This document shows, piece after piece, positions 39,520 through 48,025 of a DNA stretch of 64,000 nt. Below the pieces are notes generated by a model that was not told where the DNA came from, searched no databases, and saw only the letters and a list, made by a program, of their open reading frames with translations. Both the position numbers and the translations under genes were made by a program. The stretch comes from Flavobacterium rhamnosiphilum (GTDB lineage Bacteria > Bacteroidota > Bacteroidia > Flavobacteriales > Flavobacteriaceae). Each line of letters opens with the position of its first letter. The stretch's first letter is position 1. The stretch spans positions 124,001 to 188,000 of the forward strand of contig NZ_SMLG01000003.1 in NCBI RefSeq assembly GCF_004349195.1, written 5' to 3'.

Positions 39520-39596
39520 AGACTTTGAAAAAAAATACAGCTTTTTTATACAGCATGACAAACTGATTACTAATCCCGAAGCGTCTGGACCGAACA

Positions 39597-40076
39597 CTAT
39601 ACCCTGTTCAACCACCAAATAGTACCATTTAAAACGGCGGCAAAACTTACCCAAGCCAAATACGGAAGCATTAAATAACCTGCAATTTTATTGATTTTGG
39701 CAAATTGAATATACGTTTCAAATATCATCAACCATAACACAATAATTTCTAAACCGGCTAACATTGGGTTGTGCAATCCAAAAAACAAATACGACCACAG
39801 CGCATTTAATGCCAATTGTATTGCAAAGAAAACCAACGCTTTTTTTACGACTTCTTTCTCCGCTTCTATTCGGTCCCAAACTAATCCTGCAGCAACTCCC
39901 ATCATTACATACAGCATACTCCAAACAGGCGCGAAAATCCAATTGGGTGGATTAAAACTTGGTTTTATCAGCGTTGGATACCAAGTTTCAATGCTTGATT
40001 TAGTCACCATTCCAGAGAAATAACCAATAGCAAGACAGGTGACAACAACAGCTAATATTCGGGTAATTTTATTCAT
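39597..40076 (-). CDS. TspO/MBR-family membrane protein
   Basis: A 159-residue five-helix protein. Hallmarks of TspO are WYPTLIKPSFNPPNWIFAPVW (seen at about 33-53, quoted in part as FNPPNWIFAPVW), LYVMMGVAAGLVW, the helix LALNALWSYLFFGLHNP and a C-terminal PYLAWVSFAAVLNGTIWWLN. The family binds porphyrins and other hydrophobic ligands and is tied to oxidative and light stress. It is a single-gene unit facing the tandem paralogues. Confidence 0.93.
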   Translation of the reverse strand: MNKITRILAVVVTCLAIGYFSGMVTKSSIETWYPTLIKPSFNPPNWIFAPVWSMLYVMMGVAAGLVWDRIEAEKEVVKKALVFFAIQLALNALWSYLFFGLHNPMLAGLEIIVLWLMIFETYIQFAKINKIAGYLMLPYLAWVSFAAVLNGTIWWLNRV

Positions 40077-40114
40077 TTTAATGTTTTAAATTTTTGAAAT
40101 AGACTATCTTTTCA

Positions 40115-40200
40115 AACCGTATAAGCCATTTAAGAAAATATAAGTTTAAAAAAAGAGTATTAAATAAACCCTTAGATGGACTTATATAACTTATATGGTT
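40115..40200. repeat. Palindromic repeat, AACCATATAAG family, copy 2
   Basis: Imperfect arms AACCGTATAAGCCATTTAAG (40115-40134) and CTTATATAACTTATATGGTT (40181-40200). The interior CCCTTAGATGGA resembles the loop of the copy at 29995-30075. It separates the divergent tspO and mvaD genes. Confidence 0.82.
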
Positions 40201-40279
40201 ATTTTTTTATTTGCCAAATTTACTTAAATCTTTCTACCGATTAACCACATAAACGAATAAACAAATAAATCAAAAAAAG

Positions 40280-40287
40280 TATCTTTG
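40280..40287 (+). promoter_or_regulatory. -7 element before mvaD
   Basis: TATCTTTG, matching TAnnTTTG, 17 nt before the mvaD start codon. No good -33 TTTG was found at the usual distance. Confidence 0.5.
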
Positions 40288-40304
40288 CGTAAATTTTTAA
40301 ATTC

Positions 40305-41408
40305 ATGATTTCAGCAAAGGATTTTATTCCATCAAAATATACACATTCGGTTGAAGAAGGAAATTTCCAGTGGAGCGCACCCAGTAACATTGCATTGGTA
40401 AAATATTGGGGCAAAAAAGACAATCAAATCCCTGCAAATCCTTCGGTGAGTTTTACGTTGAATAATTGTAAAACCATTACCAAATTGGCTTTCGCCAAAA
40501 AAGACATTTCGACTGCGCTCAATGTGACGAGTAATAGTTTCTCATTCGATTTGCTTTTTGAAGGACAACCAAAAGAAGATTTCAAACCAAAAATCCAAAA
40601 ATTCCTGGAGCGAATTGAAATCTATTTACCGTTTTTAGCAGCTTATCATTTTACGATTGATACCCAAAACACCTTTCCGCACAGTTCCGGAATTGCTTCA
40701 TCAGCATCAGGAATGGCGGCTTTGGCAATGAACTTGATGAGTTTAGAAAAAGCATTAAACCCAGAAATGACAGATGATTATTTCTTTCAAAAAGCGTCTT
40801 TCTTAGCACGTTTGGGTTCTGGTAGTGCTTGCAGAAGTGTAAAAGGAAGTGTGGTAGTTTGGGGAAATCACGCCAATATTGAAGGAAGTTCCGATTTATT
40901 TGGCATTGAATTTCCAAATGCAATTCATGATAATTTTAAGAATTTTCAAGACACCATTTTATTGGTTGACAAAGGTGAAAAACAAGTTTCGAGTACCCTG
41001 GGTCATGATTTAATGTACAACCATCCTTTTGCCGAAAGGCGATTTGCACAAGCGCATGAAAATTTAGACCAACTGATTTCTATTTTCGAAAACGGTAATC
41101 TGGAAGAATTCATCAAAATTGTGGAGAGTGAAGCCTTGACTTTGCATGCCATGATGATGACCTCGATGCCTTATTTTATATTGATGAAACCGAACACATT
41201 ACAAATCATAAATGCGATTTGGAAATTTAGAACTGAAACTAAAATTCCGGTTTGCTTCACGCTGGATGCCGGTGCAAATGTGCATGTTTTGTATCCTGAA
41301 AATGTAGCGGTTACTGTTTTACAATTTATTAAGAACGAATTAGTTGGCTATTGTCAAAATGGTCAGTACATTTGTGACGAAATTGGAAATGGAGCTTTGT
41401 TGAATTAA
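40305..41408 (+). CDS. mvaD: Diphosphomevalonate decarboxylase
   Basis: Catalyses the ATP-dependent decarboxylation of mevalonate diphosphate to isopentenyl diphosphate, last step of the mevalonate pathway. The 367-residue GHMP-fold protein shows APSNIALVKYWGKKD, PSVSFTLNNC, the P-loop-like PHSSGIASSASGMAALA and GSGSACRSVKGSVV, and the late CFTLDAGANVHVLYPE, all typical of MvaD. It starts a group with a mevalonate-kinase-like gene and a UbiA-type prenyltransferase. Confidence 0.94.
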   Translation: MISAKDFIPSKYTHSVEEGNFQWSAPSNIALVKYWGKKDNQIPANPSVSFTLNNCKTITKLAFAKKDISTALNVTSNSFSFDLLFEGQPKEDFKPKIQKFLERIEIYLPFLAAYHFTIDTQNTFPHSSGIASSASGMAALAMNLMSLEKALNPEMTDDYFFQKASFLARLGSGSACRSVKGSVVVWGNHANIEGSSDLFGIEFPNAIHDNFKNFQDTILLVDKGEKQVSSTLGHDLMYNHPFAERRFAQAHENLDQLISIFENGNLEEFIKIVESEALTLHAMMMTSMPYFILMKPNTLQIINAIWKFRTETKIPVCFTLDAGANVHVLYPENVAVTVLQFIKNELVGYCQNGQYICDEIGNGALLN

Positions 41409-41449
41409 TTTGTTTTTTTCCTATCTTTAATTTTTAAAGAGCTGAAAAT

Positions 41450-41644
41450 ATGGACATTCAATACGAGAAATTAGAATTGATCAAAATGTTGTTAGAAACT
41501 GACGACAAGACTATAATCGAGGCTATAAAAAATATTTTCAAAGCACAAAAAAAAGATGTTTGGAAAGAATTATCTCCTGAACAACAGGAAGAAATTGATC
41601 TTGAAATTCAAGAGGCAAATCGTGGAGACCAAGTTGATTTATAA
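41450..41644 (+). CDS. Small antitoxin-like protein, no toxin partner
   Basis: A 64-residue acidic protein (LELIKMLLETDDKTIIEAIK, then VWKELSPEQQEEIDLEIQEA). Bacteroidetes type II toxin-antitoxin loci of the RelE/ParE kind often carry antitoxins with this look: a helical N-terminus, then W-x-E-L-(S/T)-x-E-Q-x-x-E-I. No toxin gene or remnant fits in the 59 nt before the next gene or upstream. It stands between two mevalonate-pathway genes in the same direction. Antitoxin kinship is my pattern reading; an unrelated regulator is possible. Confidence 0.6.
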   Translation: MDIQYEKLELIKMLLETDDKTIIEAIKNIFKAQKKDVWKELSPEQQEEIDLEIQEANRGDQVDL

Positions 41645-41703
41645 AAAAATTATTTGTTACAATATATAATTACCAACCCCAAATTGTTAATTTACAATCT
41701 AAT

Positions 41704-42642
41704 ATGAAAGGACCTTTATTTTACTCAAAAATATTACTCTTTGGAGAATACGGAATCATTCGTGACTCAAAAGGGTTGTCTATTCCTTATAATTTTTACA
41801 ACGGTGCGCTTAAAAGAGATGAAAATCCATCTGAAGAAGCCATCAAATCAAATGGAAATTTGAGACGTTTTGTTATCTATTTGGAAACATTACAAAACGA
41901 ACAGCCTGATTTAGTTACTTTCGATCTAGATACGTTAAAAAATGATGTTGAAACCGGAATGTATTTTGATTCCAGCATTCCTCAAGGCTATGGTGTAGGC
42001 AGCAGTGGCGCACTTGTAGCAGCTATTTACGATAAATATGCACAAAATAAAATCACGGTTCTGGAAAATTTAACTCGTGAAAAATTATTGCAATTAAAAA
42101 ACATATTTTCTCAAATGGAGAGTTTTTTCCACGGAAAAAGTTCTGGTTTAGATCCTTTAAACAGTTATTTGAGCATTCCAATACTGATCAATTCTAAAGA
42201 CAATATTCAAGCAACAGGAATTCCGAATCAAAGTTTTGACGGGAAAGGTGCCGTATTTTTGTTGGATTCCGGTATTGTGGGCGAAACCGCTCCGATGGTC
42301 AACATTTTCATGGAAAACCTGAAAGACAAAGGTTTCCGTACTATGTTGAAAAATCAATTTGTGAAATACACGGACGCTTGTGTGGAAAATTTCCTTGGTG
42401 GTGACATGAAATCATTGTTCATGAACACCAAGAAATTATCAAAAGTGGTTTTAAATAACTTCAAACCAATGATTCCGGAACAATTTCACGGAATCTGGCA
42501 ACAAGGAATTGACAGCAATGATTACTATTTAAAATTATGTGGTTCTGGTGGTGGCGGTTACATCCTAGGCTTCACCGAAGATTTAGAAAAAGCCAAAGCT
42601 TCCCTGAAGGATTATAAACTAGAAGTAGTATATCAATTTTAA
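41704..42642 (+). CDS. GHMP-family mevalonate kinase
   Basis: A 312-residue kinase of the isoprenoid pathway. Motifs: the start FYSKILLFGEYGIIRDSKGL, the GHMP glycine-rich loop PQGYGVGSSGALVAAIYD (about 94-111), FHGKSSGLDPLNSYLSIP and the C-terminal LKLCGSGGGGYILGF. These fit mevalonate kinase or phosphomevalonate kinase; the bacteroidetal members with this short length are usually considered mevalonate kinases. Association with mvaD supports the pathway. Confidence 0.85.
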   Translation: MKGPLFYSKILLFGEYGIIRDSKGLSIPYNFYNGALKRDENPSEEAIKSNGNLRRFVIYLETLQNEQPDLVTFDLDTLKNDVETGMYFDSSIPQGYGVGSSGALVAAIYDKYAQNKITVLENLTREKLLQLKNIFSQMESFFHGKSSGLDPLNSYLSIPILINSKDNIQATGIPNQSFDGKGAVFLLDSGIVGETAPMVNIFMENLKDKGFRTMLKNQFVKYTDACVENFLGGDMKSLFMNTKKLSKVVLNNFKPMIPEQFHGIWQQGIDSNDYYLKLCGSGGGGYILGFTEDLEKAKASLKDYKLEVVYQF

Positions 42643-42730
42643 AAACTTCTAACTTTAAACTACTACAAATTTAAGCAGGTAGCACAAGCTTCTTACACTA
42701 AAAATTGTCCGTTTGTTATCCTTATTATAG

Positions 42731-42920
42731 GCATATATCAGGCAAACGTATGAGTTTGAAAAGTTGTCTATTTGATGAGAATTATCGAGCCAATAGATTT
42801 AATTCAACTTTTTTTGACACAAATTCCACAAATTTACACAGATTAATTTGTGCTAATTTATGGAATTTGTGTCAAATCTTTAACTGTATTCACTCATGCG
42901 TTTACCTTGATGCATATATC
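42731..42920. repeat. Nested inverted-repeat element, MITE-like
   Basis: The gap 42643-43199 has no convincing gene. It holds a perfect 16-bp inverted repeat TTTGACACAAATTCCA (42813-42828) / TGGAATTTGTGTCAAA (42861-42876), with an inner CACAAATT/AATTTGTG, and an outer imperfect pair containing GGCAAACGTATGAGT (42741-42755) and ACTCATGCGTTTACC (42892-42906). The short ORF across it is probably meaningless. The remaining sequence to 43199 is AT-rich leader of the kinase gene. Confidence 0.7.
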
Positions 42921-43199
42921 CCATTTGCTTTTTAGACACAATTCTATTTCTCATTCGAAAATCATGAATTTACTGGGCTAAAGTTGTCTTGTAACATTCG
43001 TATTTCTTCATGGTTCTGTGGCAATACCATATATTGAGAAGCATGTTTTTTTTTCGACAAAAAACTTTGAAATAAAAATCAAATTATTCTACATAAAAAA
43101 AATTGAAATAAATTTAAACAAAATCTTACATTTCAATAAAAAAACATCCTATCTTTAAGCATCTGATTTTTTTGCCTTCTACCTACAAAAAAAAACTAT

Positions 43200-44633
43200 A
43201 TGCCTGAAAGTAAAATCATTGAAAATTTTAAGCTACGCAATATTTTCATTCCCCTTATTATAGTAATTCTATCTTGCTCTTCGTTGATTATCATCAACTA
43301 CCTGACTATTAAAATCTTGTCAGCATCCAGAGCGTATGTAAATGGAGAATCCCATTATTCTAAAGGGCAAAAAGATGCAACCCGCCACCTTATCACCTAC
43401 CTTTATACTAAAGATCCCACTCAATGGGAGTTATTCAACGAAGAATTAAGTGTTCCTAAAGGAGATAAAATTGCACGAATCGGCCTAACCAATAATGGTG
43501 ACATTAAAACAATTAAAGATGGATTAAGGACTGGCAGAAATCATGAGAAAGATTTGGATGATATGGTTTGGCTATTTAGACATTTCCACGCTGTTCCTTT
43601 CTTGGCAAAGGCTATTAATGAATGGAGAAAAGCGGACTATTTAATTGACCAACTGGCATCGATTGGAAATGAAGCCTACGAAAAAATAAACGCTAATACT
43701 TTAAAACCGGACGACAAGCAAAAGATTTTCCAACGGATAAACATCATTACTGATAAATTAACAATAAATGAGCGTAATTTTTCTGATGCACTCGGAGAAG
43801 GCACTCGTTTGATTAAGAACTATCTTCTTTTTACCAATATCTTTTTTACTTTGATGATCATCGGAAGTGTAAGCCTTTATTACTCCGTAATGGTTAACAG
43901 ACTAAGACGCTCGAAACAGGAAACAGATGATAAAAACAGGAATTTAATAATTGCCAATAAGGAGCTTGACAAGTTTGTTTACAGTGCTTCACATGATCTA
44001 AGATCCCCTATCTCTTCTTTAAAAGGATTAATTGAAATTGTGAAATTAGAAGATGATCTGGATCAAATTAGGGATTATTTAGACCTAATGCATCAAAGCC
44101 TTGATAAGCAAGATCAATTTATAAGAGAGATAATCGATTATTCGAGAAATAAGAGAAAAAAAATAACCGTTGCTTCCGTTAGTTTAAATAAAGTTATAGA
44201 TGAGATCATTGCTCAACATCTTTATATTAAAGGGACGAATGAAATTGCTATCAAAAAAGAATTATCAGTTGATGAAGTTTATAGTGACGGTTTGAGACTG
44301 AAAATTATTTTAAATAATTTATTGTCAAATGCCATCAAGTATACTGACGAAAGCAAAGAAAAAAAATACATTTCAATTAAAACGTATGTCAAAGGGGAAT
44401 TTTACAAAATAGAAATTGAAGACAATGGCATCGGAATTAATAATGAATACCATGTCAAAATTTTTGAAATGTTTTTTGTGACTAATAACAACAAGAAAGG
44501 CTCCGGTTTAGGTCTCTATTTAGTAAAAGAAGCTGTTGAAAATCTTAATGGAAACATAACCGTAGATTCTAAAATGAATATTGGAAGTAAATTTATAGTA
44601 ACGATACCGAAACAATATGAGGCCCAATTATAA
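43200..44633 (+). CDS. Membrane sensor histidine kinase
   Basis: A 477-residue kinase. TM1 at about 15-37, a periplasmic helical sensor region (about 38-200, no known motif seen), TM2 at about 205-227, a short coiled coil, HisKA with FVYSASHDLRSPISSLKG (His265), N box LKIILNNLLSNAIKYT and HATPase boxes IEDNGIGI and GSGLGLYLVKEAV. The HDLRSP form is common in Bacteroidetes kinases paired with lone receivers. Its end overlaps the next gene by 17 nt. Confidence 0.92.
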   Translation: MPESKIIENFKLRNIFIPLIIVILSCSSLIIINYLTIKILSASRAYVNGESHYSKGQKDATRHLITYLYTKDPTQWELFNEELSVPKGDKIARIGLTNNGDIKTIKDGLRTGRNHEKDLDDMVWLFRHFHAVPFLAKAINEWRKADYLIDQLASIGNEAYEKINANTLKPDDKQKIFQRINIITDKLTINERNFSDALGEGTRLIKNYLLFTNIFFTLMIIGSVSLYYSVMVNRLRRSKQETDDKNRNLIIANKELDKFVYSASHDLRSPISSLKGLIEIVKLEDDLDQIRDYLDLMHQSLDKQDQFIREIIDYSRNKRKKITVASVSLNKVIDEIIAQHLYIKGTNEIAIKKELSVDEVYSDGLRLKIILNNLLSNAIKYTDESKEKKYISIKTYVKGEFYKIEIEDNGIGINNEYHVKIFEMFFVTNNNKKGSGLGLYLVKEAVENLNGNITVDSKMNIGSKFIVTIPKQYEAQL

Positions 44634-45024
44634 AATTTTGATAATTGACGACAATACAATTGATCAAATTGTCACCAAACAATTACTAAAAAAAACACTT
44701 GACATAACTGATGTAAGTACTGCCAATAATGGTAAAGAAGGAATTCAATGGCTTATTGATCACGGAAAGAGTTTTGAAGAATCTCTGATTATTCTATTAG
44801 ACATTAAAATGCCAGAAATGGATGGATTCGAATTCCTTTTGGAATATGAAACGCTACCCGAAGAATTGAAAAAGGAAACTCAAATTTTCATGCTTTCCTC
44901 TACATTAGACCCTAATGATATTACACAAGCAAAAAATAATAAATATGTAAAAACGCTTTTAAGCAAACCTTTACCAATTAAAGAATTTGGAGAAATGATT
45001 TATCCTGATTCTTCTCCAAAATAG
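44617..45024 (+). CDS. Single-domain response regulator
   Basis: A 135-residue receiver-only protein with DD at 11-12, phospho-acceptor Asp62 (LLDIKMPEMDGFEFL), MLSST and LSKP. It overlaps the upstream kinase gene by 17 nt, so the two are made together. It has the longer alpha-helical insert before the active strand seen in Rcp1-type receivers. Without an output domain it must work through protein contact or a phosphorelay. Confidence 0.92.
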   Translation: MRPNYKILIIDDNTIDQIVTKQLLKKTLDITDVSTANNGKEGIQWLIDHGKSFEESLIILLDIKMPEMDGFEFLLEYETLPEELKKETQIFMLSSTLDPNDITQAKNNKYVKTLLSKPLPIKEFGEMIYPDSSPK

Positions 45025-45240
45025 TACAATCATTTTTGAATCAAATGAAATCAGAATTATTACTACTATATTTTCCATAAATAATGGTACTATTTCACAA
45101 TATCCTCTTAAAAGAATTCTCATGAGTGTGTTTTTGTAAAGAAATCAAGTTGATTTTAAAAACAAAATCCTAAATTTGAGCATAAATAGGCAAGTTTGCT
45201 ATACCATTGTAAAAACTTGACAAAAAACTACTACTAAAAA

Positions 45241-46197
45241 ATGTTAAGCAGGCAACATAAGCTTTTAGTGATGAAAATCATCAGTTTATTTTCTGTTGTC
45301 AGAGGGTATAACATTCCAATAATAATTTTGGCGCAATACCTTTCGGCAATATTTATTCTGGCTCCCGAAAAAAGAGCGCTGGACATCCTACTCGATTTCA
45401 ATTTATTTATACTTGTTTTTGCCTCTTCACTCACGATAGCCTCAGGATATATCATCAATAACTTTTATGACAGTCGAAAAGATTTAATCAATCGCCCTAA
45501 TAAGTCGATGCTGGATCGATTAGTGAGTCAAAAAACCAAACTGAGCGTCTATTTTACACTCAATTTTATTGTGGCTTTAATGGCTTTGTTTGTTTCCTGG
45601 CGCGTATTTTTATTCTTTTCAGGGTATATATTTTCTATTTGGTTTTATTCCCATAAAATAAAAAAATATCCGATAATAGGGAATTTGACTGCTGCATTAC
45701 TGGCTGTTTTACCTTTTTTTGCGATACTGTTGTATTTTTACAATCAGATTCCGTTTGAAGAAATCGAAAATTACAAAAGACAACTTGGAGTAATTTTTTC
45801 TCATGCTTCTTTTTTGTTTCTACTACTGTTGATTCGAGAAATGATTAAGGATTTAGAAAACCTAAAAGGCGATTTAGCCAATGATTACAAAACGATTCCA
45901 ATTGTTTATGGCGAAGAAATATCCAAAAAAATAATTACTGTTTTGACAATTCTAACTGTATTCCCAGTTTACGCTTTAATCGAAATTTACGATGTGGGTT
46001 ATATGGATATTTATTTTTATTCCTGTCTCATCAGTCTGATTTTTTTCTTGACTTACTTGTGGAAATCAAACACAAAAGCACAATTCCTGTTACTGCATAA
46101 TGTCCTCAAATTCCTTATCGTAGCTGGTGTTTTTTGTATTGTATTGATTAATCCGAGTGTTTTGTGGCACGGAAAAAGATTGTTGATGACGGTTTAG
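45241..46197 (+). CDS. UbiA-family prenyltransferase (GGGP geranylgeranyltransferase-like)
   Basis: A 318-residue multi-pass membrane enzyme. UbiA-family Asp motifs are NNFYDSRKDLINRP (first Asp-rich motif, about residues 77-90) and IKDLENLKGDLANDY (second, about 203-217), between about eight helices. Bacteroidetes members of this branch are annotated as geranylgeranylglycerol-phosphate geranylgeranyltransferases, related to archaeal ether-lipid enzymes. The isoprenoid neighbours mvaD and mevalonate kinase agree with prenyl transfer. The true acceptor is uncertain. A second possible start lies at 45271. Confidence 0.85.
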   Translation: MLSRQHKLLVMKIISLFSVVRGYNIPIIILAQYLSAIFILAPEKRALDILLDFNLFILVFASSLTIASGYIINNFYDSRKDLINRPNKSMLDRLVSQKTKLSVYFTLNFIVALMALFVSWRVFLFFSGYIFSIWFYSHKIKKYPIIGNLTAALLAVLPFFAILLYFYNQIPFEEIENYKRQLGVIFSHASFLFLLLLIREMIKDLENLKGDLANDYKTIPIVYGEEISKKIITVLTILTVFPVYALIEIYDVGYMDIYFYSCLISLIFFLTYLWKSNTKAQFLLLHNVLKFLIVAGVFCIVLINPSVLWHGKRLLMTV

Positions 46198-46266
46198 ATT
46201 ATTTCTTCTTCGGGATTATAAAAGGTTGAAAACAATTTTCTCAAAAACACTAAATACCTCCATTTG

Positions 46267-46347
46267 GTTAGCCCCGATAGTAGTGGAAATCCTTTTATTT
46301 TTTTCTTTAAAAAATAAAAGATTGAAACGATAGCGGGAAATAGCTCC
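46267..46347. repeat. Dispersed intergenic repeat, copy A
   Basis: Outer half-palindrome TTAGCCCCGATAG / CGATAGCGGGAAATAGC and a core GTGGAAATCC..TTTCTTTAAAAAATAAAAGATTGAAACG, described here in parts. The core is found again in opposite orientation at 52274-52322. Lies between the UbiA-type gene and the pseudouridine synthase. Confidence 0.8.
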
Positions 46348-46416
46348 AAAAAACGAAACTAAAACGTATTAATTAGCTTATTAACTAGATAGTTAGCGTT
46401 TTTATAATTGGCTGTT

Positions 46417-46448
46417 ATTGATTGTCAACTATATAAATAGTATCTTTG
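46417..46448 (+). promoter_or_regulatory. Promoter of pseudouridine synthase gene
   Basis: ATTG ending at 46420, 20 nt, then TATCTTTG at 46441-46448, a good TAnnTTTG element 19 nt before the start codon. Confidence 0.65.
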
Positions 46449-46467
46449 CACAAATTATTGGAATATT

Positions 46468-47376
46468 ATGAATAACAAGGAAGGCAATAATAAGAAAAGT
46501 GGTCCAAGAGCAACTAGCTCAAGACCAAGTTCGAATAAGCCAAAACCTGCCATGCAGAAGCGCGCTCAAGGGCCGAAAAAAGTTAAAGTAAATACTAAAG
46601 TTGCCGATATCGCTACTGATAAAGTAGAGAAAAAACCAAATCAAGCACCAAAGAGACCGAAAGTAAAAGACGAAATTCGTTTGAATAAATACATTGCTAA
46701 TTCAGGTGCCTGCTCGCGTCGTGATGCTGATATTTATATTCAATCCGGGACTGTGAAAGTAAACGGCATTCCTGTTACCGAAATGGGATACATGGTAAAA
46801 CCGGGAGATGTTGTGAATTTTGACGGTGCCACTTTGACTCCGGAGAAAAAAGTATACATCTTGCTGAACAAACCAAAAAACTTTACGACAGCTATGGACG
46901 AAGGTCAGGAATATCGTAATGTATTGGAATTAGTTAAAGGTTCTACGACTGCAAAAATTGGCGCAGTGGGAAGAATGGACAAGAATACAACTGGTTTGTT
47001 ATTGTTCACAAACGATACGGATATGATTCGTAAGTTTACGTTACCTAGCCAAAAATCATCTAAAATCTACCAAGTTTCACTAGACAAAAACTTGAAATTT
47101 GAGGATTTAGAAAAAATAAACAAAGGTTTGACTCTTGACGGACACCGCGTTTTTGTGGAAGATGTAAGTTACATTGATGGTGAAGCAAAAAGCGAAATTG
47201 GCTTGCAATTAAGATCGGCTAACGTGAAAGTGGTACGTTCTATTTTCGAACACTTTAGTTATGATGTGTTGCGAATTGACAGGGTTGCTTTTGCTGGTTT
47301 AACCAAAAAGAATTTGCCAAGAGGAAACTGGAGATTACTGACCGAACAAGAAATCATCAATTTGAAGAACGTTTAA
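46468..47376 (+). CDS. RluB/RsuA-family pseudouridine synthase
   Basis: A 302-residue RNA-modifying enzyme. The first ~65 residues are a Lys/Pro/Arg-rich disordered tail, probably RNA-binding. An S4 domain follows (about 69-125: RLNKYIANSGACSRRDAD), then the catalytic domain with GAVGRMDKNTTGLLLFTND carrying the catalytic Asp. Family members modify 23S rRNA (RluB/E/F) or 16S rRNA (RsuA). RluB-like is most likely from the S4 plus Lys-rich layout; the exact target is not shown. Confidence 0.9.
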   Translation: MNNKEGNNKKSGPRATSSRPSSNKPKPAMQKRAQGPKKVKVNTKVADIATDKVEKKPNQAPKRPKVKDEIRLNKYIANSGACSRRDADIYIQSGTVKVNGIPVTEMGYMVKPGDVVNFDGATLTPEKKVYILLNKPKNFTTAMDEGQEYRNVLELVKGSTTAKIGAVGRMDKNTTGLLLFTNDTDMIRKFTLPSQKSSKIYQVSLDKNLKFEDLEKINKGLTLDGHRVFVEDVSYIDGEAKSEIGLQLRSANVKVVRSIFEHFSYDVLRIDRVAFAGLTKKNLPRGNWRLLTEQEIINLKNV

Positions 47377-47400
47377 TATTTCTTTGAAATTATAGCAATA

Positions 47401-47437
47401 AAATCCCTTTCGCATAAAGCGAAAAGGGATTTTTTAA
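47401..47437 (+). terminator. Terminator of pseudouridine synthase gene
   Basis: Stem AAATCCCTTTCGC / GCGAAAAGGGATTT with one bulged base, loop ATAAA, then a T run. Confidence 0.85.
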
Positions 47438-47459
47438 TTAAAAACAAACCCTAATTATC

Positions 47460-47822
47460 ATGACACCAGAAAAATTACAATCAATTGCTTTTAAATGGTT
47501 TGAAACTTTCAACAATAAAGAATTAGAAAAACTATTGTCTTTATATGATGAAGATGCTGTCCATTTCAGTCCAAAACTAAAAATGTACAAACCCGAGACT
47601 AACGGTTTTGTTACTGGTAAAGAGGCGCTGCGAGAATGGTGGCAAGATGCTTTTGAACGTTTACCCAGTTTAAATTATAAAGTAAAATCACTGACCGCAA
47701 ATGGCGACCGTGTTTTTATGGAATATATTCGAACGGTTGTTGGTGAAGAAGACTTACTGGTTGCAGAAGTTTTAGACATCAAAGAAAATAAAATAATTGC
47801 GTCCCGAGTATATCACGGATAA
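47460..47822 (+). CDS. NTF2/SnoaL-like protein
   Basis: A 120-residue cone-fold protein: FKWFETFNNKELEKLLSLYDEDAVHFSP at the start (in part), LREWWQDAFERLPSLNYKV in the middle and RVFMEYIRTVV as a core strand. The superfamily includes small isomerases, dehydratases and ligand-binding proteins; this one cannot be assigned a reaction. No signal peptide. It stands alone between a terminator and a promoter-like region. Confidence 0.82.
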   Translation: MTPEKLQSIAFKWFETFNNKELEKLLSLYDEDAVHFSPKLKMYKPETNGFVTGKEALREWWQDAFERLPSLNYKVKSLTANGDRVFMEYIRTVVGEEDLLVAEVLDIKENKIIASRVYHG

Positions 47823-48025
47823 AATCACCTTTTTATTTCAATTCAGTTTTTAATCCAATTTAGAAAACAGAACATCAAAATCGCATTCGCTTTAAACCGA
47901 ATTGGTTTTTTTTGGCAGACAAGCATTGGAAACAGAAAAAGTCCCTATTTAGGGATAACAATATATTTGGTCAATAATTCATTTTTTTTGGTAAATTAGC
48001 TACAATTATTTAACAATCCATCATT

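Noticed and set aside
42813..42876. Possible CRISPR-like or phage attachment site
   Set aside because: Only one inverted repeat is present; no spaced direct repeats, cas genes or integrase were seen.
42705..42935. 76-residue ORF in the gap before the kinase gene
   Set aside because: It runs through the nested inverted repeats, is rich in Cys/Tyr/His, and has no promoter or neighbour coupling.
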